Source: Methylobacterium nonmethylotrophicum (GTDB taxonomy: Bacteria; Pseudomonadota; Alphaproteobacteria; Rhizobiales; Beijerinckiaceae). From it: a stretch of 64,000 nt of DNA. A model generated the notes under the pieces. The model was given only the letters and a program-made list of their open reading frames with translations. It was not told where the DNA came from and searched no databases. The position numbers and the translations under genes are program-made. The stretch lies in assembly GCF_004745635.1 (NCBI RefSeq), contig NZ_SRLB01000001.1, positions 310,001 through 374,000 of the forward strand, read 5' to 3'. This document shows positions 31,003 through 43,841 of this stretch, one piece after another (the stretch's first letter is position 1; every line of letters begins with the position of its first letter).

Positions 31003-32328
31003 ATGGCCCTCGCCGCGATCCGCGAGCGCCTGCCCCGGTTCGGCCTGCGCGCCCATCGGCCCGGAGGGCCTCACCGATCGCACGGGGGCACCGTGCCGTT
31101 CGCGCCCTTCGAGTGGACGATCGCCGGGCGCTACCTGCGCACCCGGCGGAAAGAGGGCTTCGTCTCGGTCATCGCCCTGTTCTCGTTCCTCGGGATCATG
31201 CTGGGCGTCGCCACCCTCATCATCGTGCTCTCGGTGATGAACGGCTTCCGCAAGGAGCTCCTGAGCAAGATCGTCGGCATCAACGGCCACATCTTCGTCG
31301 CGCCGATCGACCGGCCGCTGACCGACTTCGCCGACCTGTCGGACCGGCTCGGCAAGGTGGCGGGCGTCCACCTCGCCCTGCCGATGGTCGAGGGCCAGGC
31401 CTTCGCCTCGTCGCAGTTCGGCGGCTCGGGCGTGCTGGTGCGCGGCGTGCGGGCCGAGGACCTGAAGAAGATTCCCTCCGTCGCCGGCACCATCCGGGGC
31501 GGCACCCTGGAGACCTTCGACACCGGCGGCGGCGTCGCCATCGGCAAGCGGCTCGCCGAATCCCTCGGCCTGCAGGCCGGCGACACCATCACCCTGGCGA
31601 CCCCGAAGGGCGCCACGACGCCGTTCGGCACCGCGCCGCGGATCAAGGGCTACCCCGTCGCTGCGGTGTTCGAGGTCGGCATGTCCGAGTTCGACGGCAC
31701 CTTCGTGTACATGCCCCTCACCGAGGCGCAAGGATTCTTCAATCGCGACGGCGACGTCTCGGTGATCGAGATCTTCCTCGACAACGCCGATGCCGTCGGC
31801 GAGGCCCGGGGCGAGCTGGAACTCGCCGCCGAGCGTCCGGTGCTGATCACCGACTGGCGCCAGCGCAACCGCACCTTCTTCTCCGCACTCGAGGTCGAGC
31901 GGAACGTGATGTTCATCATCCTGACCCTGATCGTGCTGGTGGCGGCGCTCAACATCGTCTCCGGCCTGATCATGCTGGTGAAGGACAAGTCGAGCGACAT
32001 CGCGATCCTGCGCACGATGGGGGCGACGCGGGGCGCGATCATGCGCGTCTTCCTGATCACCGGCGCCTCGATCGGCATCCTCGGCACCCTGGCGGGCTTC
32101 GTCCTCGGGCTGGTGTTCTCGGCCAACCTCACGGTGATCCAGCGCACGCTGTTTCCGGGCGCCTGGGACCCGACGGTGCGGTTCCTGTCGGAGATCCCGT
32201 CCGAGACCAATGCCGGCGAGGTCGTGGCGGTGGTGGCGATGTCGACGGTGCTGTCGTTGCTCGCCACCCTCTACCCGTCCTGGCGTGCCGCCCGGCTCGA
32301 CCCGGTGCAGGCCCTGCGCTACGGCTGA
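31003..32328 (+). CDS. lolC: Lipoprotein-releasing ABC transporter permease (LolC/LolE)
   Basis: The protein is an FtsX/MacB-type permease that extracts outer-membrane lipoproteins from the inner membrane with LolD. It has one N-terminal helix (EGFVSVIALFSFLGIMLGVATLIIVLSVM), a large periplasmic domain and three C-terminal helices, and ends YPSWRAARLDPVQALRYG, the family hallmark. From ATG 31003 it is 441 aa. A GTG at 31093 with GGGGG upstream would give 411 aa starting VPFAPFEWTIAGRYL, closer to the usual length, and may be the true start. A single permease probably works as a homodimer. Confidence 0.94.
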   Translation: MALAAIRERLPRFGLRAHRPGGPHRSHGGTVPFAPFEWTIAGRYLRTRRKEGFVSVIALFSFLGIMLGVATLIIVLSVMNGFRKELLSKIVGINGHIFVAPIDRPLTDFADLSDRLGKVAGVHLALPMVEGQAFASSQFGGSGVLVRGVRAEDLKKIPSVAGTIRGGTLETFDTGGGVAIGKRLAESLGLQAGDTITLATPKGATTPFGTAPRIKGYPVAAVFEVGMSEFDGTFVYMPLTEAQGFFNRDGDVSVIEIFLDNADAVGEARGELELAAERPVLITDWRQRNRTFFSALEVERNVMFIILTLIVLVAALNIVSGLIMLVKDKSSDIAILRTMGATRGAIMRVFLITGASIGILGTLAGFVLGLVFSANLTVIQRTLFPGAWDPTVRFLSEIPSETNAGEVVAVVAMSTVLSLLATLYPSWRAARLDPVQALRYG

Positions 32329-32445
32329 TCCTCCGTCTCGGCCGATCGTCGCCCGGCCCCGTACCCGAGTACCGTCAGGATGCCGTTGCCCGTCTCCCAC
32401 CTCCGCCCTGCTCCCCGTTCCCTGACGCAGGGCGCCTGACGCCCG

Positions 32446-33147
32446 ATGGACGCAATCCCGCAGCAGCCGGTTCCGGCGCTCTTCCTGTCCCAGGTCGAGC
32501 GGCGCTACAGCCAGGGCACCGGACATCTCGAGATCCTGCGCGGCGCCGACCTCGCGATCTGGCCCGGCGAGATCGTGGCGCTGGTCGCGCCCTCCGGCAC
32601 CGGCAAGTCGACCCTGCTCCACGTCGCCGGCCTGCTCGAGCGGCCGGATGGTGGCGAGGTCTATATCGGGGGCCAGCCGAGCGCCCGGATGGATGACGCC
32701 GCCCGCACCCGGATGCGGCGCGAGGAGATGGGCTTCGTCTACCAGTCGCACCACCTGCTGCCGGAATTCTCGGCTCTCGAGAACGTGGTGCTGCCCCAGC
32801 TCATCCGCGGCCTGCCGGCGAGGGAAGCGCGCTCCCGCGCCGCCGAGCTGCTGGCCTTCCTCGGCCTCAAGGAGCGCCTGAGCCACCGCCCGGCGGAGCT
32901 GTCCGGCGGCGAGCAGCAGCGCGTCGCCATCGCCCGGGCGCTCGCCAACGGCCCGCGACTGCTGCTTGCCGACGAGCCGACTGGCAACCTCGACCCGCAG
33001 ACCGCCGGCCACGTCTTCGCGATCCTGGTCTCGCTGGTGCGCGCCTCCGGGGTCGCGGCGCTGATCGCCACCCACAACCTGGATCTCGCCGCCCGGATGG
33101 ACCGCCGGGTGACGATCCAGAACGGGCTCATCGTCCAGCTCGCCTGA
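32446..33147 (+). CDS. lolD: Lipoprotein-releasing ABC transporter ATP-binding protein
   Basis: The 233-aa ATPase powers LolC. Walker A is [12 protein letters not shown], the signature is [15 protein letters not shown], Walker B is [13 protein letters not shown], and the H-loop His is in [11 protein letters not shown]. The Q-loop is [17 protein letters not shown], typical of the MacB/LolD group. It follows lolC by 117 bp without a clear promoter, and a 180-bp gap precedes ppdK. Confidence 0.96.
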   Translation: MDAIPQQPVPALFLSQVERRYSQGTGHLEILRGADLAIWPGEIVALVAPSGTGKSTLLHVAGLLERPDGGEVYIGGQPSARMDDAARTRMRREEMGFVYQSHHLLPEFSALENVVLPQLIRGLPAREARSRAAELLAFLGLKERLSHRPAELSGGEQQRVAIARALANGPRLLLADEPTGNLDPQTAGHVFAILVSLVRASGVAALIATHNLDLAARMDRRVTIQNGLIVQLA

Positions 33148-33328
33148 CGGTCGCCGCCGGACCGCCGGGCGCTACATTCGCGGGATCACCAGGCGTCCCG
33201 ACCGGGCGCGAGGATCGTCACGCTCCCGACAGCCCTGGACGCTGATGCCGTTCAGCTTGCGTTGGGGTTGCGGATGGTCCAACCCGGCGGGAACGTCAGG
33301 CGGCAGCCGCTACGAACGGACGAGAGAC

Positions 33329-36007
<2,679 letters not shown>

Positions 36008-36052
36008 GCGAATACGAGGCTCGTAGGTTCGCACCTCGGGCCGGGCGCATTC

Positions 36053-36238
36053 TCCTCTCCCCGCGGGCGGGGAGAGGGCTGCGTTCCCGTCCAGGGAACG
36101 CAGCGAGGCGTTAGCCGAGGGTGAGGGGGCGTTGCCGGATGTGGCACGTCCGGAAACACCCCCTCACCCTCGCCCTGTGGGCTCGCCGAGCCCTCTGAAC
36201 GAGGGCTCGGCCCTCTCCCCGCCCGCGGGGAGAGGGGG
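36053..36238. repeat. Long palindromic intergenic repeat (C/G-rich family, second copy)
   Basis: Two self-complementary blocks (CTCTCCCCGCGGGCGGGGAGAG at 36055-36076 is 22 bp long, described by its halves; its partner spans 36211-36236) flank inner complementary arms at 36117-36130 and 36159-36172 and a GTTCCC/GGGAAC hairpin. The structure resembles the element at 28147-28315 and sits between ppdK and the cyclase gene. Confidence 0.65.
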
Positions 36239-36262
36239 AACCCGCGCCACGAGAGCAAAGCC

Positions 36263-38020
36263 ATGCGCGAGCCGCCTCCCGCCGGCCGTCCCGATCCGGA
36301 GGCCGGTGCCCGCCTGTGGCGCGGATCCGTCGCGCAGCGCCTGCGGCTGGTCTCGGGGCTGGTCCTGTTCGCCTTCGCGGGCACGCATTTCGCCAACCAC
36401 GCGCTCGGCCTCGTCGGGCTCGACACGATGATGGACGTGGCCCGCTGGCGGACCGCGATCACCCGCTCGGTCCCCGGCAGCCTGGTCCTCGGCCTCTCCC
36501 TCCTCATCCACACCGCCTTCGCGCTGGTGCGGCTCGCCGAGCGGCGGACGCTCAGGATGCCGCCCTGGGAGGCGGCGCAGACGGTTCTGGGCTTCGCGAT
36601 CCCGTTCCTGCTCGTGCCGCACGTGCTGGGGACGCGGATCACCAACCTGGTGGACGGCACGCGGACCAACTACGCCTACGTGATCGTCCGCATCTGGCCC
36701 GACGGCATGGGCTACCAGACCGCTCTCCTCCTGGTGGTCTGGCTGCACGGCTGCCTCGGCCTGCATGCCTGGCTGCGGCTCTCGCCCGTCTATCGCCGGA
36801 TGGCGCCGCTGCTCGCCGTGCCGGCCTTCGGCCTGCCGGCCGCGGCGCTCGCCGGCCTCGTCACGCAGGGGCGGATCATGGAGCGCGACACGCTGCTGGC
36901 GCGCCGCTTCGATGCGCCCGACCTCGACGCCCGCTGGCAGGTCCCGCCCCTCGACCCGGCGATCGCCGCCTGGGGCGACACCGTGACCGGCGCGATCTAC
37001 GCCGCCGTCGCCCTCGCCCTCGGGGTGGTGCTGATCCGGGCGGCCGCGACCCTGCGGGCCCGGCGCTTCGGCGTGGCCTATGTCGGCGGTCCCACGGTGA
37101 GGAGCCTGGAGGGACCGACGCTCCTCGAGATCAGCCGGGCGAACCGGGTGCCCCACGTCTCGGTCTGCGGCGGGCGGGGGCGCTGCTCGACCTGCCGGGT
37201 GCTGGTGGTGAGCGGCGAGGAGAACCTCTCGAGCCCCGGCCCCCAGGAAGCCGCGGCCCTGCGGGCGATCGGCGCGCCCGCCAACGTGCGGCTGGCCTGC
37301 CAGGCGCGCCCCTCCGGCGACGTGGCGCTGATCCGGATCCTCGACCCGCGCCGCTCCGAGACCGCCGACAAGCACCTCGCGAACACGGACGTCGCCGGCA
37401 TCGAGCGCGAGGTGGCGATCCTGTTCGTCGACATCCGCGGCTTCACCCCGCTCGCCGAGCGCAAGCTGCCCTTCGACGTGGTGTTCATCCTCAACCGCTT
37501 CTTCGAGGCGGCGGGGCGGGAGATCGAGGCCGCCGGCGGCTGGATCGGCGGCTATGCCGGCGACGGGCTCCTCGCCCTGTTCACCCATCCGGACGGGACC
37601 GGACCCGCCTGCCGGGCGGCCTTCACGGCGGCCGGCCGCATCGACGGCGCGGTGGCCGAGCTCAACCGCCAGCTCGCCGCCGAGCTGCCGGCGGCGCTCC
37701 GGATGGCGATGGGCCTCCATGCCGGTCCCCTGGTGCTCGGCCGCCTCGGCTACGGCGCGAGCCGCGGCATGTCGGTGATCGGACCGGCGGTGAACCTGGC
37801 GAGCCGGCTCGAATCCCTCGCCAAGGCCGCCGACGTCCAGCTCGTCGCCTCGGCCGAGGCGGCCGGGCGCGCCGGCATCGGCCTCGACGACCTCCGGGAC
37901 CAGCCGGGCCTCACGGTCGAGACCGTGACGGTGCGCGGCGTCGCCGCGCCGCTGCCGGTGATCTACGCCGCGCGGGCGGCCGACCTCGCCGGGCGCCTGC
38001 GCGCTCGCGCATCGGCTTAA
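36263..38020 (+). CDS. Membrane cyclase with b-type anchor, [2Fe-2S] ferredoxin and class III cyclase domains
   Basis: The 585-aa protein has three parts. Residues 28-260 form about six helices with His42, His46, His83, His120, His162 and His168 (THFANH, LLIHTAF, LHGCLGLH). This resembles succinate-dehydrogenase-type diheme anchors and the quinone-responsive anchor described for Sinorhizobium CyaC. Residues 268-360 are a plant-type ferredoxin with Cys302, Cys308, Cys311 and Cys346 (C-x5-C-x2-C). Residues 383-565 are a class III cyclase with metal Asp390 (LFVDIRGFT), Asp434 (AGDG) and VNLASRLE. The lysine that normally reads the purine base (DKF-type position before GD) is Gly here. Redox control of cyclic nucleotide synthesis is inferred. 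Confidence 0.9.
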   Translation: MREPPPAGRPDPEAGARLWRGSVAQRLRLVSGLVLFAFAGTHFANHALGLVGLDTMMDVARWRTAITRSVPGSLVLGLSLLIHTAFALVRLAERRTLRMPPWEAAQTVLGFAIPFLLVPHVLGTRITNLVDGTRTNYAYVIVRIWPDGMGYQTALLLVVWLHGCLGLHAWLRLSPVYRRMAPLLAVPAFGLPAAALAGLVTQGRIMERDTLLARRFDAPDLDARWQVPPLDPAIAAWGDTVTGAIYAAVALALGVVLIRAAATLRARRFGVAYVGGPTVRSLEGPTLLEISRANRVPHVSVCGGRGRCSTCRVLVVSGEENLSSPGPQEAAALRAIGAPANVRLACQARPSGDVALIRILDPRRSETADKHLANTDVAGIEREVAILFVDIRGFTPLAERKLPFDVVFILNRFFEAAGREIEAAGGWIGGYAGDGLLALFTHPDGTGPACRAAFTAAGRIDGAVAELNRQLAAELPAALRMAMGLHAGPLVLGRLGYGASRGMSVIGPAVNLASRLESLAKAADVQLVASAEAAGRAGIGLDDLRDQPGLTVETVTVRGVAAPLPVIYAARAADLAGRLRARASA

Positions 38021-38106
38021 CCAACGCTCAACCATACCCCGCGACACTCAGCGCGTGATGTCGGTCCCGCGCGGGCCGGGCAGGCTCGTGCCGAGGGGGT
38101 CGCGAC

Positions 38107-39318
38107 GTGCGCAAGCGCCAGGTTCGACGGACGAAGGGGATGCGCTGGCTCGCCGCGGCCGCCGCGCCCTGGGCCGTCGGCCTGGGCGTCCTGGTCTCGT
38201 TCACCGCCTCGGCCGGCTACGAGAGCTCGCTCGGCTCGAACGCCGTCGCGCGCCTCGTCCCCCGCGGGATGCCGCCGCTGCCCGGGCGCGGCCTGATCAC
38301 GCCGGTGAGCCTCAACGGGACCTTGCGCCTCGCCCTCGACGCCGAGCCCCTGCGCCCGGACCTGAAGGCGGATGCCCGCACCCGGCCCCTGGCCCAGCCC
38401 GCGCTCAAGGGCGATGCCCTGGTGCCGGCGCGGGTCGGCGGCGCGGTCCGGCCGCCCTCCCTGACCGCCGGCTGGCTCGGCAGCAACGGCCCGAGCGTCG
38501 CCTCGACCTTCACCCCGGGCGCCGCGACCTGGAACCCGGACCTCGAGCCGCAGGAGGGCTTCGTGCCCTTCGCCGAGACCGGCGGCGAGGCGGGCGCCAG
38601 CTCGCCGGCGGCCGGCGCCTCGGCCCCGACCCGCGGGGCGACGGCCGGCGGGCAGACGGCCCCGACGCGGGCGCGCGACGCCAGCCGCGAGGGCACCACC
38701 CCGGCCGTCCCTCGGGCGGTCGCCCTGTCCTCGACCACCCCGGCCCCGGCCGACGCGACGCCGGTCGAGATCGCCGCCGGCGGACAGATCTCGCCGCGCC
38801 TCGACCGCGACGCCCGCACCGGCGTCACCACGGCGGCCCGCATCAACCCGGAGGCCCCGCCGAGCGAGGATGCCCGGCGCCGCTACGCCGACCTCATCAC
38901 CCCGGAGAACGCCGAGAAGGAGCAGCGCTGCCTCGCCGAGGCGGTCTATTTCGAGGCCCGCGGCGAGCCCGAGCAGGGCCAGGCCGCCGTGGCCCAGGTG
39001 GTGCTCAACCGCGCCAAGAGCGGCCTCTACCCGTCCAACATCTGCGGCGTGGTCTACCAGAACCGCCACCGCTACATGGGCTGCCAGTTCTCCTTCGCCT
39101 GCGAGGGCAAGTCGCTGCGCATCACCGACGACGCGTCCTGGCAGACCGCGACCCGCATCGCCCAGTCGGTGGTCGAGGGCCGGACCTACCTCGCCGATGT
39201 CGGCGGGGCGACGCATTACCACGCCGACTACGTCAAGCCGCGCTGGTCGCGCCGCCTGCGCAAGATGGACGTGATCGGCCGCCACATCTTCTACCAGCTG
39301 CGGCCGGGCCAGACCTGA
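38107..39318 (+). CDS. Cell wall hydrolase, SleB/CwlJ-type catalytic domain
   Basis: The 403-aa protein has an N-terminal hydrophobic segment (WLAAAAAPWAVGLGVLVSFTASA) and a long Pro/Ala/Thr-rich linker. The C-terminal Hydrolase_2 domain, from about residue 270, has CLAEAVYFEARGEPEQGQ with the catalytic Glu, VVLNRAKSGLYP and GATHYHADYVKP. It should cleave peptidoglycan glycan strands in the periplasm. The GTG at 38107 has GAGGGGG 6-7 nt upstream; an ATG at 38140 is an alternative. The gene stands alone, with 86 bp after the cyclase gene. Confidence 0.9.
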   Translation: MRKRQVRRTKGMRWLAAAAAPWAVGLGVLVSFTASAGYESSLGSNAVARLVPRGMPPLPGRGLITPVSLNGTLRLALDAEPLRPDLKADARTRPLAQPALKGDALVPARVGGAVRPPSLTAGWLGSNGPSVASTFTPGAATWNPDLEPQEGFVPFAETGGEAGASSPAAGASAPTRGATAGGQTAPTRARDASREGTTPAVPRAVALSSTTPAPADATPVEIAAGGQISPRLDRDARTGVTTAARINPEAPPSEDARRRYADLITPENAEKEQRCLAEAVYFEARGEPEQGQAAVAQVVLNRAKSGLYPSNICGVVYQNRHRYMGCQFSFACEGKSLRITDDASWQTATRIAQSVVEGRTYLADVGGATHYHADYVKPRWSRRLRKMDVIGRHIFYQLRPGQT

Positions 39319-39969
39319 GTCTACGTCCAGTCTGGTCGGGGGTTCGAGCTGAACACCGGTCGACCATCATCGAGCGGAGCTCGCCGCGCGCAGATCGTCA
39401 TGCGCGGATGGCGCCGTGCGCCGACATCCGCAAGCGCCGCGGCGGGACCCGGGACCCATGACCGCCGGTCGTACCGTCGCACGCGGGTCGCCGTCCGCCG
39501 CCTGACGGGCCGGCAATCACGGCACCCGGGTTCTCGCCCGTGGCGGGCGCCGGGGTGACGCGCCGGGTTGCGATCCGTGCGTCGGCTCGCCAGTCCGACA
39601 TCATTGATGCTGCGACGTCGGTCAGGGTCCGCGATGCCGTGCGGACCCTGTGAGGACCAGCGGCCTTCGGCGTCCGACCCCCGCATCGCCAATCTCCGAC
39701 TCTACCAGCTTCCGCCGCATGGTTTACGTCAACTATATCGGTTGACGATAATCCAAGGGTTCCCGAGTCCCGCGATCCGATCGACTCTCAGGCTTGCGCG
39801 AACGCCTCCGCAATTCGCCGAAATACGTAATAAATCCCGAGGGCAATTTTACCCTCTTCGGGCTTTCGGCTTGCCTGACGGGGCTCCGAACGGCTTCTCT
39901 CTCGGGGCAAGCGTGGCGCTGGCGAGCGTCGCGTGCCCTCAATCACCCACCCCCCGAGGAAGCCCGATC
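39319..39969. other. Long intergenic region
   Basis: No frame in this stretch has a convincing start plus recognisable sequence. The part from about 39720 to 39880 is relatively AT-rich and probably holds the promoter of the downstream exported protein: GTTGACG occurs near 39742. An imperfect hairpin (CCCGAGGG and CCCTCTTCGGG) lies near 39837-39863. Confidence 0.4.
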
Positions 39970-40575
39970 ATGACCGCCCCGGTCGCCCGTGTCACCGCCG
40001 CAGCCGCCCTCACCGCAGGCCTGTTCGTCGCCGCTCCCGCCCTCGCCGGCGGCTATGGCTGCACCACCGACTGCTACCGCCACGTCTCGACGCCGCCGGT
40101 CTACGGCACCGTGTCCGAGCAGGTGATGGTGCGCCCGCCGCGCACGGTCAGCCACGTCGTGCCGCCGGTCTACGACACCGTCTCCGAGCAGGTGCTGGTC
40201 TCGCCGCCCCGCCGCGTCTGGCAGACCTCCGTCGACGCCTACGGCCAGCCCGTGGGCTGCTGGGTGACGATCCCGGCCCGCTACGCGACCCAGACCCGCC
40301 GGGTCCTGGTGCGTCCGGCCCAGGTCGTGCCGCAGGTGATCCCGCCGGCCTACGCCTCCTACCAGCGCCGCGTGCTCGTCGAGCCCGGCCGCTCCGGCTG
40401 GGTGCCGGCGGGCGGTGGCGGCTATGGCGGTGGTTACGGCGCCGGCCCGGCCGGGGGCGGGATCGTGGGTGCGGGCCTCGGCCTCGCGGGCGCCGGCATC
40501 GGCCTCGGCGCCGCGGCGGTCGGCGCCGGGACCGGGCTCGTCTTCGGCGGCGGCAGCGTCTACGACGGCTACTGA
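39970..40575 (+). CDS. Exported Gly-rich protein with tandem (V)Y(D/G)TVSEQV repeats
   Basis: The 201-aa protein has a signal peptide ([21 protein letters not shown]) cleaved near residue 26. It then has repeats built on [34 protein letters not shown] and two related, more diverged units ([30 protein letters not shown]). The last 60 residues are Gly/Ala-rich ([17 protein letters not shown]) and may span or coat a membrane. GAGGAA lies 10 nt before the ATG. Such proteins are common in Methylobacterium-type genomes; function unknown. Cys residues occur in the mature N-terminus (YGCTTDC). Confidence 0.85.
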   Translation: MTAPVARVTAAAALTAGLFVAAPALAGGYGCTTDCYRHVSTPPVYGTVSEQVMVRPPRTVSHVVPPVYDTVSEQVLVSPPRRVWQTSVDAYGQPVGCWVTIPARYATQTRRVLVRPAQVVPQVIPPAYASYQRRVLVEPGRSGWVPAGGGGYGGGYGAGPAGGGIVGAGLGLAGAGIGLGAAAVGAGTGLVFGGGSVYDGY

Positions 40576-40690
40576 GCCGCAACGCGGCCCGGGTCGATCC
40601 CCGGGCCGCCTTGCCGCCGCGGGACTCCCGCTCCACAACCCTGTGCAGGCGACGGCGGCCCGCGAGCCGCGCGCGACAGGGAGGCGGAGC

Positions 40691-41680
40691 GTGGGTACCT
40701 TCAAGGCGGTGGTGATCGAGAAGGGCGAGGGCGGGCAACGCGTCGCGCTCAAGGATTTCGACGAATCCGAGCTGATGGACGGCGACGTCACCGTCCGGGT
40801 CACCCACTCCACCCTCAACTACAAGGACGGTCTCGCGCTCACCGGCAAGGCGCCGGTGGTGCGGCGCTGGCCGATGATTCCCGGCATCGACTTCGCCGGT
40901 GTGGTCGAGACCTCCTCCCACCCGGACTGGAAGCCCGGCGACGCCGTGGTGCTGAACGGCTGGGGCACCGGCGAGACCCATCTCGGCGCCTACGCCGAGA
41001 AATCCCGGGTCAAGGGCGACTGGCTGGTGGCGCTACCCGCCAATTTCACCCCCGAGCAGGCGATGGCGGTCGGCACCGCCGGCTACACCGCGATGCTGGC
41101 CCTGCTGGCGCTCGAGCGCCACGGCCTGACCCCCGAGGCCGGGCCCGCCCTGGTGACGGGGGCGGCCGGCGGCGTCGGCTCGGTGGCAGTCACGCTCCTG
41201 GCGAAGGCCGGCTGGCACGTCGTCGCCTCGACCGGGCGGGCCGAGGAGGAGGCCGCGTATCTGCGCGGGCTCGGCGCAGCCGAGATCATCGACCGGCAGG
41301 AGCTGAGCCAGCCGGGCAAGCCCCTGGCGAAGGAACGCTGGGCCGCCACGGTCGACGCGGTCGGCTCCACGACCCTCGCCAATGCCCTGGCGATGACCCG
41401 GTACGGCGGCGCCGTCGCAGCCTGTGGGCTCGCCGGCGGCATGGACCTGCCGACCTCGGTGGCGCCGTTCATCCTGCGCGGGGTCGCGCTCTACGGCATC
41501 GAGAGCGTGATGGCGCCCTTGCCCCTGCGCCGCGAGGCCTGGGCCCGGATCGCCCGCGACCTCGATCCCGCCGCCCTCTCGGCCATGACCACGACGGTGC
41601 CGCTCGCCGAGGTGATCGACCGGGGCCCGGAGATCCTGGCCGGGCGCACCCGCGGGCGCGTGGTGGTGACGATCGCCTGA
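40691..41680 (+). CDS. acuI: Acryloyl-CoA reductase / YhdH-type quinone oxidoreductase
   Basis: The 329-aa NADPH-dependent MDR-family enzyme lacks zinc. It has the GroES-like start [27 protein letters not shown], and the nucleotide-binding [21 protein letters not shown]. The AcuI/YhdH subfamily reduces acryloyl-CoA to propionyl-CoA, which fits the epimerase elsewhere in this window, but other enoyl substrates are possible. GTG 40691 has GGAGG about 9 nt upstream (GGGAGGCGGAGC). It is 115 bp after the exported protein gene. Confidence 0.9.
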   Translation: MGTFKAVVIEKGEGGQRVALKDFDESELMDGDVTVRVTHSTLNYKDGLALTGKAPVVRRWPMIPGIDFAGVVETSSHPDWKPGDAVVLNGWGTGETHLGAYAEKSRVKGDWLVALPANFTPEQAMAVGTAGYTAMLALLALERHGLTPEAGPALVTGAAGGVGSVAVTLLAKAGWHVVASTGRAEEEAAYLRGLGAAEIIDRQELSQPGKPLAKERWAATVDAVGSTTLANALAMTRYGGAVAACGLAGGMDLPTSVAPFILRGVALYGIESVMAPLPLRREAWARIARDLDPAALSAMTTTVPLAEVIDRGPEILAGRTRGRVVVTIA

Positions 41681-41750
41681 GAGCGATCACGCGTGATCGC
41701 CAAGGCGCCCGGCGCGGAACCTTGACGGCTCTCCGTGCATTGCCTGTTTC

Positions 41751-42212
41751 ATGAGCATCGCCTTCGTTCGCGAGAAGGAGGGCGGGGAGGCCTTCGAGGA
41801 TCTCCCCGACCGTCCCGTCTCCCCGCACCCGAACTTCGTCACGCCGGAGGGCCTCGCCCTCATCGACGCGGAGCTCGACCGGCTGCACGCGGAGCATGCC
41901 GGCCTGCCGCCCGACGGCAAGGCGGATCTCGCGCGGGTGAACCGCGACCTGCGCTACTGGACCGCCCGGCGCAACTCGGCCCAGGTCGTCGAGCAGCCCC
42001 CCGGCGACACGGTGCATTTCGGCTCGACGGTCACCATCGCCCGCGAGGACGGGCCCGAGCAGACCTTCCGCATCGTCGGCGAGGACGAGGCCGATCCGGC
42101 CAGGGGCACCATCGCCTACGTGGCGCCGCTCGCCCGCGCGCTCACCGGCAAGCAGGCGGGCGATACCGTCACGGTGGCGGGTCACGAGGTCGAGATCGTC
42201 TCGGTCCGCTGA
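41751..42212 (+). CDS. GreA/GreB-family factor lacking the acidic coiled-coil tip
   Basis: The 153-aa protein keeps the C-terminal Gre domain (DTVHFGSTVTI, FRIVGEDEADPARGTIAYVAPLARALTGKQAGD) and a short N-terminal coil. The coil segment reads LDRLHAEHAGLPPDGKADLARVNRDLRYWTARR: the D-x-x-E loop that places catalytic metal in RNA polymerase in true GreA/GreB is absent and the coil is short. It may therefore bind polymerase without stimulating cleavage. Its last 31 bp overlap the convergent lysR gene. Confidence 0.88.
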   Translation: MSIAFVREKEGGEAFEDLPDRPVSPHPNFVTPEGLALIDAELDRLHAEHAGLPPDGKADLARVNRDLRYWTARRNSAQVVEQPPGDTVHFGSTVTIAREDGPEQTFRIVGEDEADPARGTIAYVAPLARALTGKQAGDTVTVAGHEVEIVSVR

Positions 42213-43135
42213 CGCGGCAGGCGGCCCTCGATCAGGTCGCGCTCGCGGGCGATGGCACTGCCCACGAAGTCGAGGAAGGCCCGCACCCGGGCGGCCCGGC
42301 GCAGGTCCGGATGGGTGAGGAGCCACAAGCCCGCATCGAGGTCCGGCTCCGGCCCGGAGAGCCGCACCAGGCCGGGCCGGCGGTCGCCGATGACGCAGGG
42401 CAGGGGACCGATGCCGATCCCGCTCTCGACCGCGTCGGCGAGGCCCTGCACCGTGTCGAGGCGCAGCACGATGCGCGCGGGGTCGGTCCGCTCCTGCACG
42501 TAGCGCGCCGCCGCGGCGGCGCCGAGCCGGGCCGCCGGCGAGACCCAGCGCTCGGCCGCGAGCGGCACGCCCCCGTCGCGGTCGGCCCGGCCGTAGAGGG
42601 CCCAGGCGATCGTGGCGAGGCGCCGGCCCACCAGCGTGTCGGGCGGGTCGTTGGTGGCGCGGAGCGCCACGTCGGCGTCGCGCTTGGCGAGGTTCAGCGC
42701 CTGCTCGGACACCACCACGTCGAGGCGCACCTCCGGGCAGCGGGCGCAGAACGCGGCGAGGATCGGGGTCAAGAGGCCGGTGAGGAGCGAGGCGGCGGTG
42801 GTGATGCGCAATTCGCCCGCCGGGCTCAGGCCCTGCCCTTCGATCCGCCGGGTGAAGGCGAGCACGTCCTCCTCCATCCGGGCGGCGATCCGGGTCATCT
42901 CCTCGGCCGCGGGCGTCGGCACGTAGCCGGTGCGGTGGCGCTCGAACAAGGGCGTGCGCAGGGCCGTCTCGATCTGGCCGAGGCGCCGGAAGGCGGTGGA
43001 ATGGTTGATGCCGAGCCGCTCGGCGGCCTGGGTCAGGCCGCGCTGGTCGGAGATGGCCTTCACCAGCCGGAAATCGTCCCAGGCGAGGGCGGCGGTCACG
43101 CTGTCGGCCTCCTGAGCTTGCACGCGCGCAAGCAC
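42182..43135 (-). CDS. LysR-family transcriptional regulator
   Basis: The 317-aa protein has an N-terminal winged helix-turn-helix ([36 protein letters not shown]) and a C-terminal effector-binding domain ([40 protein letters not shown]). The GTG at 43135 gives a 12-residue lead; an internal GTG at [10 protein letters not shown] is also possible. It lies 91 bp from the divergent wrbA start, so wrbA is a candidate target. Ligand unknown. Confidence 0.9.
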   Translation of the reverse strand: MLARVQAQEADSVTAALAWDDFRLVKAISDQRGLTQAAERLGINHSTAFRRLGQIETALRTPLFERHRTGYVPTPAAEEMTRIAARMEEDVLAFTRRIEGQGLSPAGELRITTAASLLTGLLTPILAAFCARCPEVRLDVVVSEQALNLAKRDADVALRATNDPPDTLVGRRLATIAWALYGRADRDGGVPLAAERWVSPAARLGAAAAARYVQERTDPARIVLRLDTVQGLADAVESGIGIGPLPCVIGDRRPGLVRLSGPEPDLDAGLWLLTHPDLRRAARVRAFLDFVGSAIARERDLIEGRLPRQRTETISTS

Positions 43136-43226
43136 GGGTTTGCATCATAGGCCATTTCGCGCGGGAGCGCGATCCACGATGTTCCCTCCCGGCAGCCCGG
43201 ACGGGGCCTCAACGGGAGTTCACGCG

Positions 43227-43826
43227 ATGGCGAAGGTTCTGGTCCTCTACTACTCGACCTACGGCCATATCGAGCAGATGGCCCAGGCCGTGGCCGAGGG
43301 CGTCCGCGAGGCGGGGGCCGAGGCTGTGGTCAAGCGGGTGCCCGAGCTGGTGCCGGAGGAGATCGCCCGCCAATCGCATTACAAGCTCGACCAGGCGGCG
43401 CCGATCGCCACCGTCGACGAGCTGCCGTCCTACGACGCGATCATCATCGGCACGCCGACCCGCTACGGCAACATGGCCTCGCAGATGAAGAACTTCATCG
43501 ACCAGACCGGCGGCCTGTGGGCGAAGGGCGCGCTGGTCGGCAAGGTCGGCTCGGTCTTCACCTCGACGGCCTCGCAGCATGGCGGCCAGGAATCGACGAT
43601 CCTGAGCGTCCACACCGTGCTGCTGCATCTGGGGCTCGTGGTGGTCGGCCTGCCCTACAGCTTCCAGGGCCAGCTCGGCACCACCGAGGTGATGGGCAAC
43701 TCGCCCTACGGCGCCTCCACCATCGCGGGCGGCGACGGCAGCCGCCAGCCGAGCGCGGTCGAGCTGGAAGGCGCCCGCTTCCAGGGCCGCCACGTTGCCG
43801 GCATCGCCGCGAAGCTCGCGGGCTGA
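43227..43826 (+). CDS. wrbA: NAD(P)H:quinone oxidoreductase WrbA
   Basis: The 199-aa flavodoxin-like FMN enzyme reduces quinones by two electrons. It shows the FMN phosphate loop [36 protein letters not shown], and [12 protein letters not shown]. Length is typical. GGGAG precedes the ATG by 9 nt. It is divergent from the lysR gene. Confidence 0.96.
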   Translation: MAKVLVLYYSTYGHIEQMAQAVAEGVREAGAEAVVKRVPELVPEEIARQSHYKLDQAAPIATVDELPSYDAIIIGTPTRYGNMASQMKNFIDQTGGLWAKGALVGKVGSVFTSTASQHGGQESTILSVHTVLLHLGLVVVGLPYSFQGQLGTTEVMGNSPYGASTIAGGDGSRQPSAVELEGARFQGRHVAGIAAKLAG

Positions 43827-43841
43827 GGCCTCCCGGTCAAG

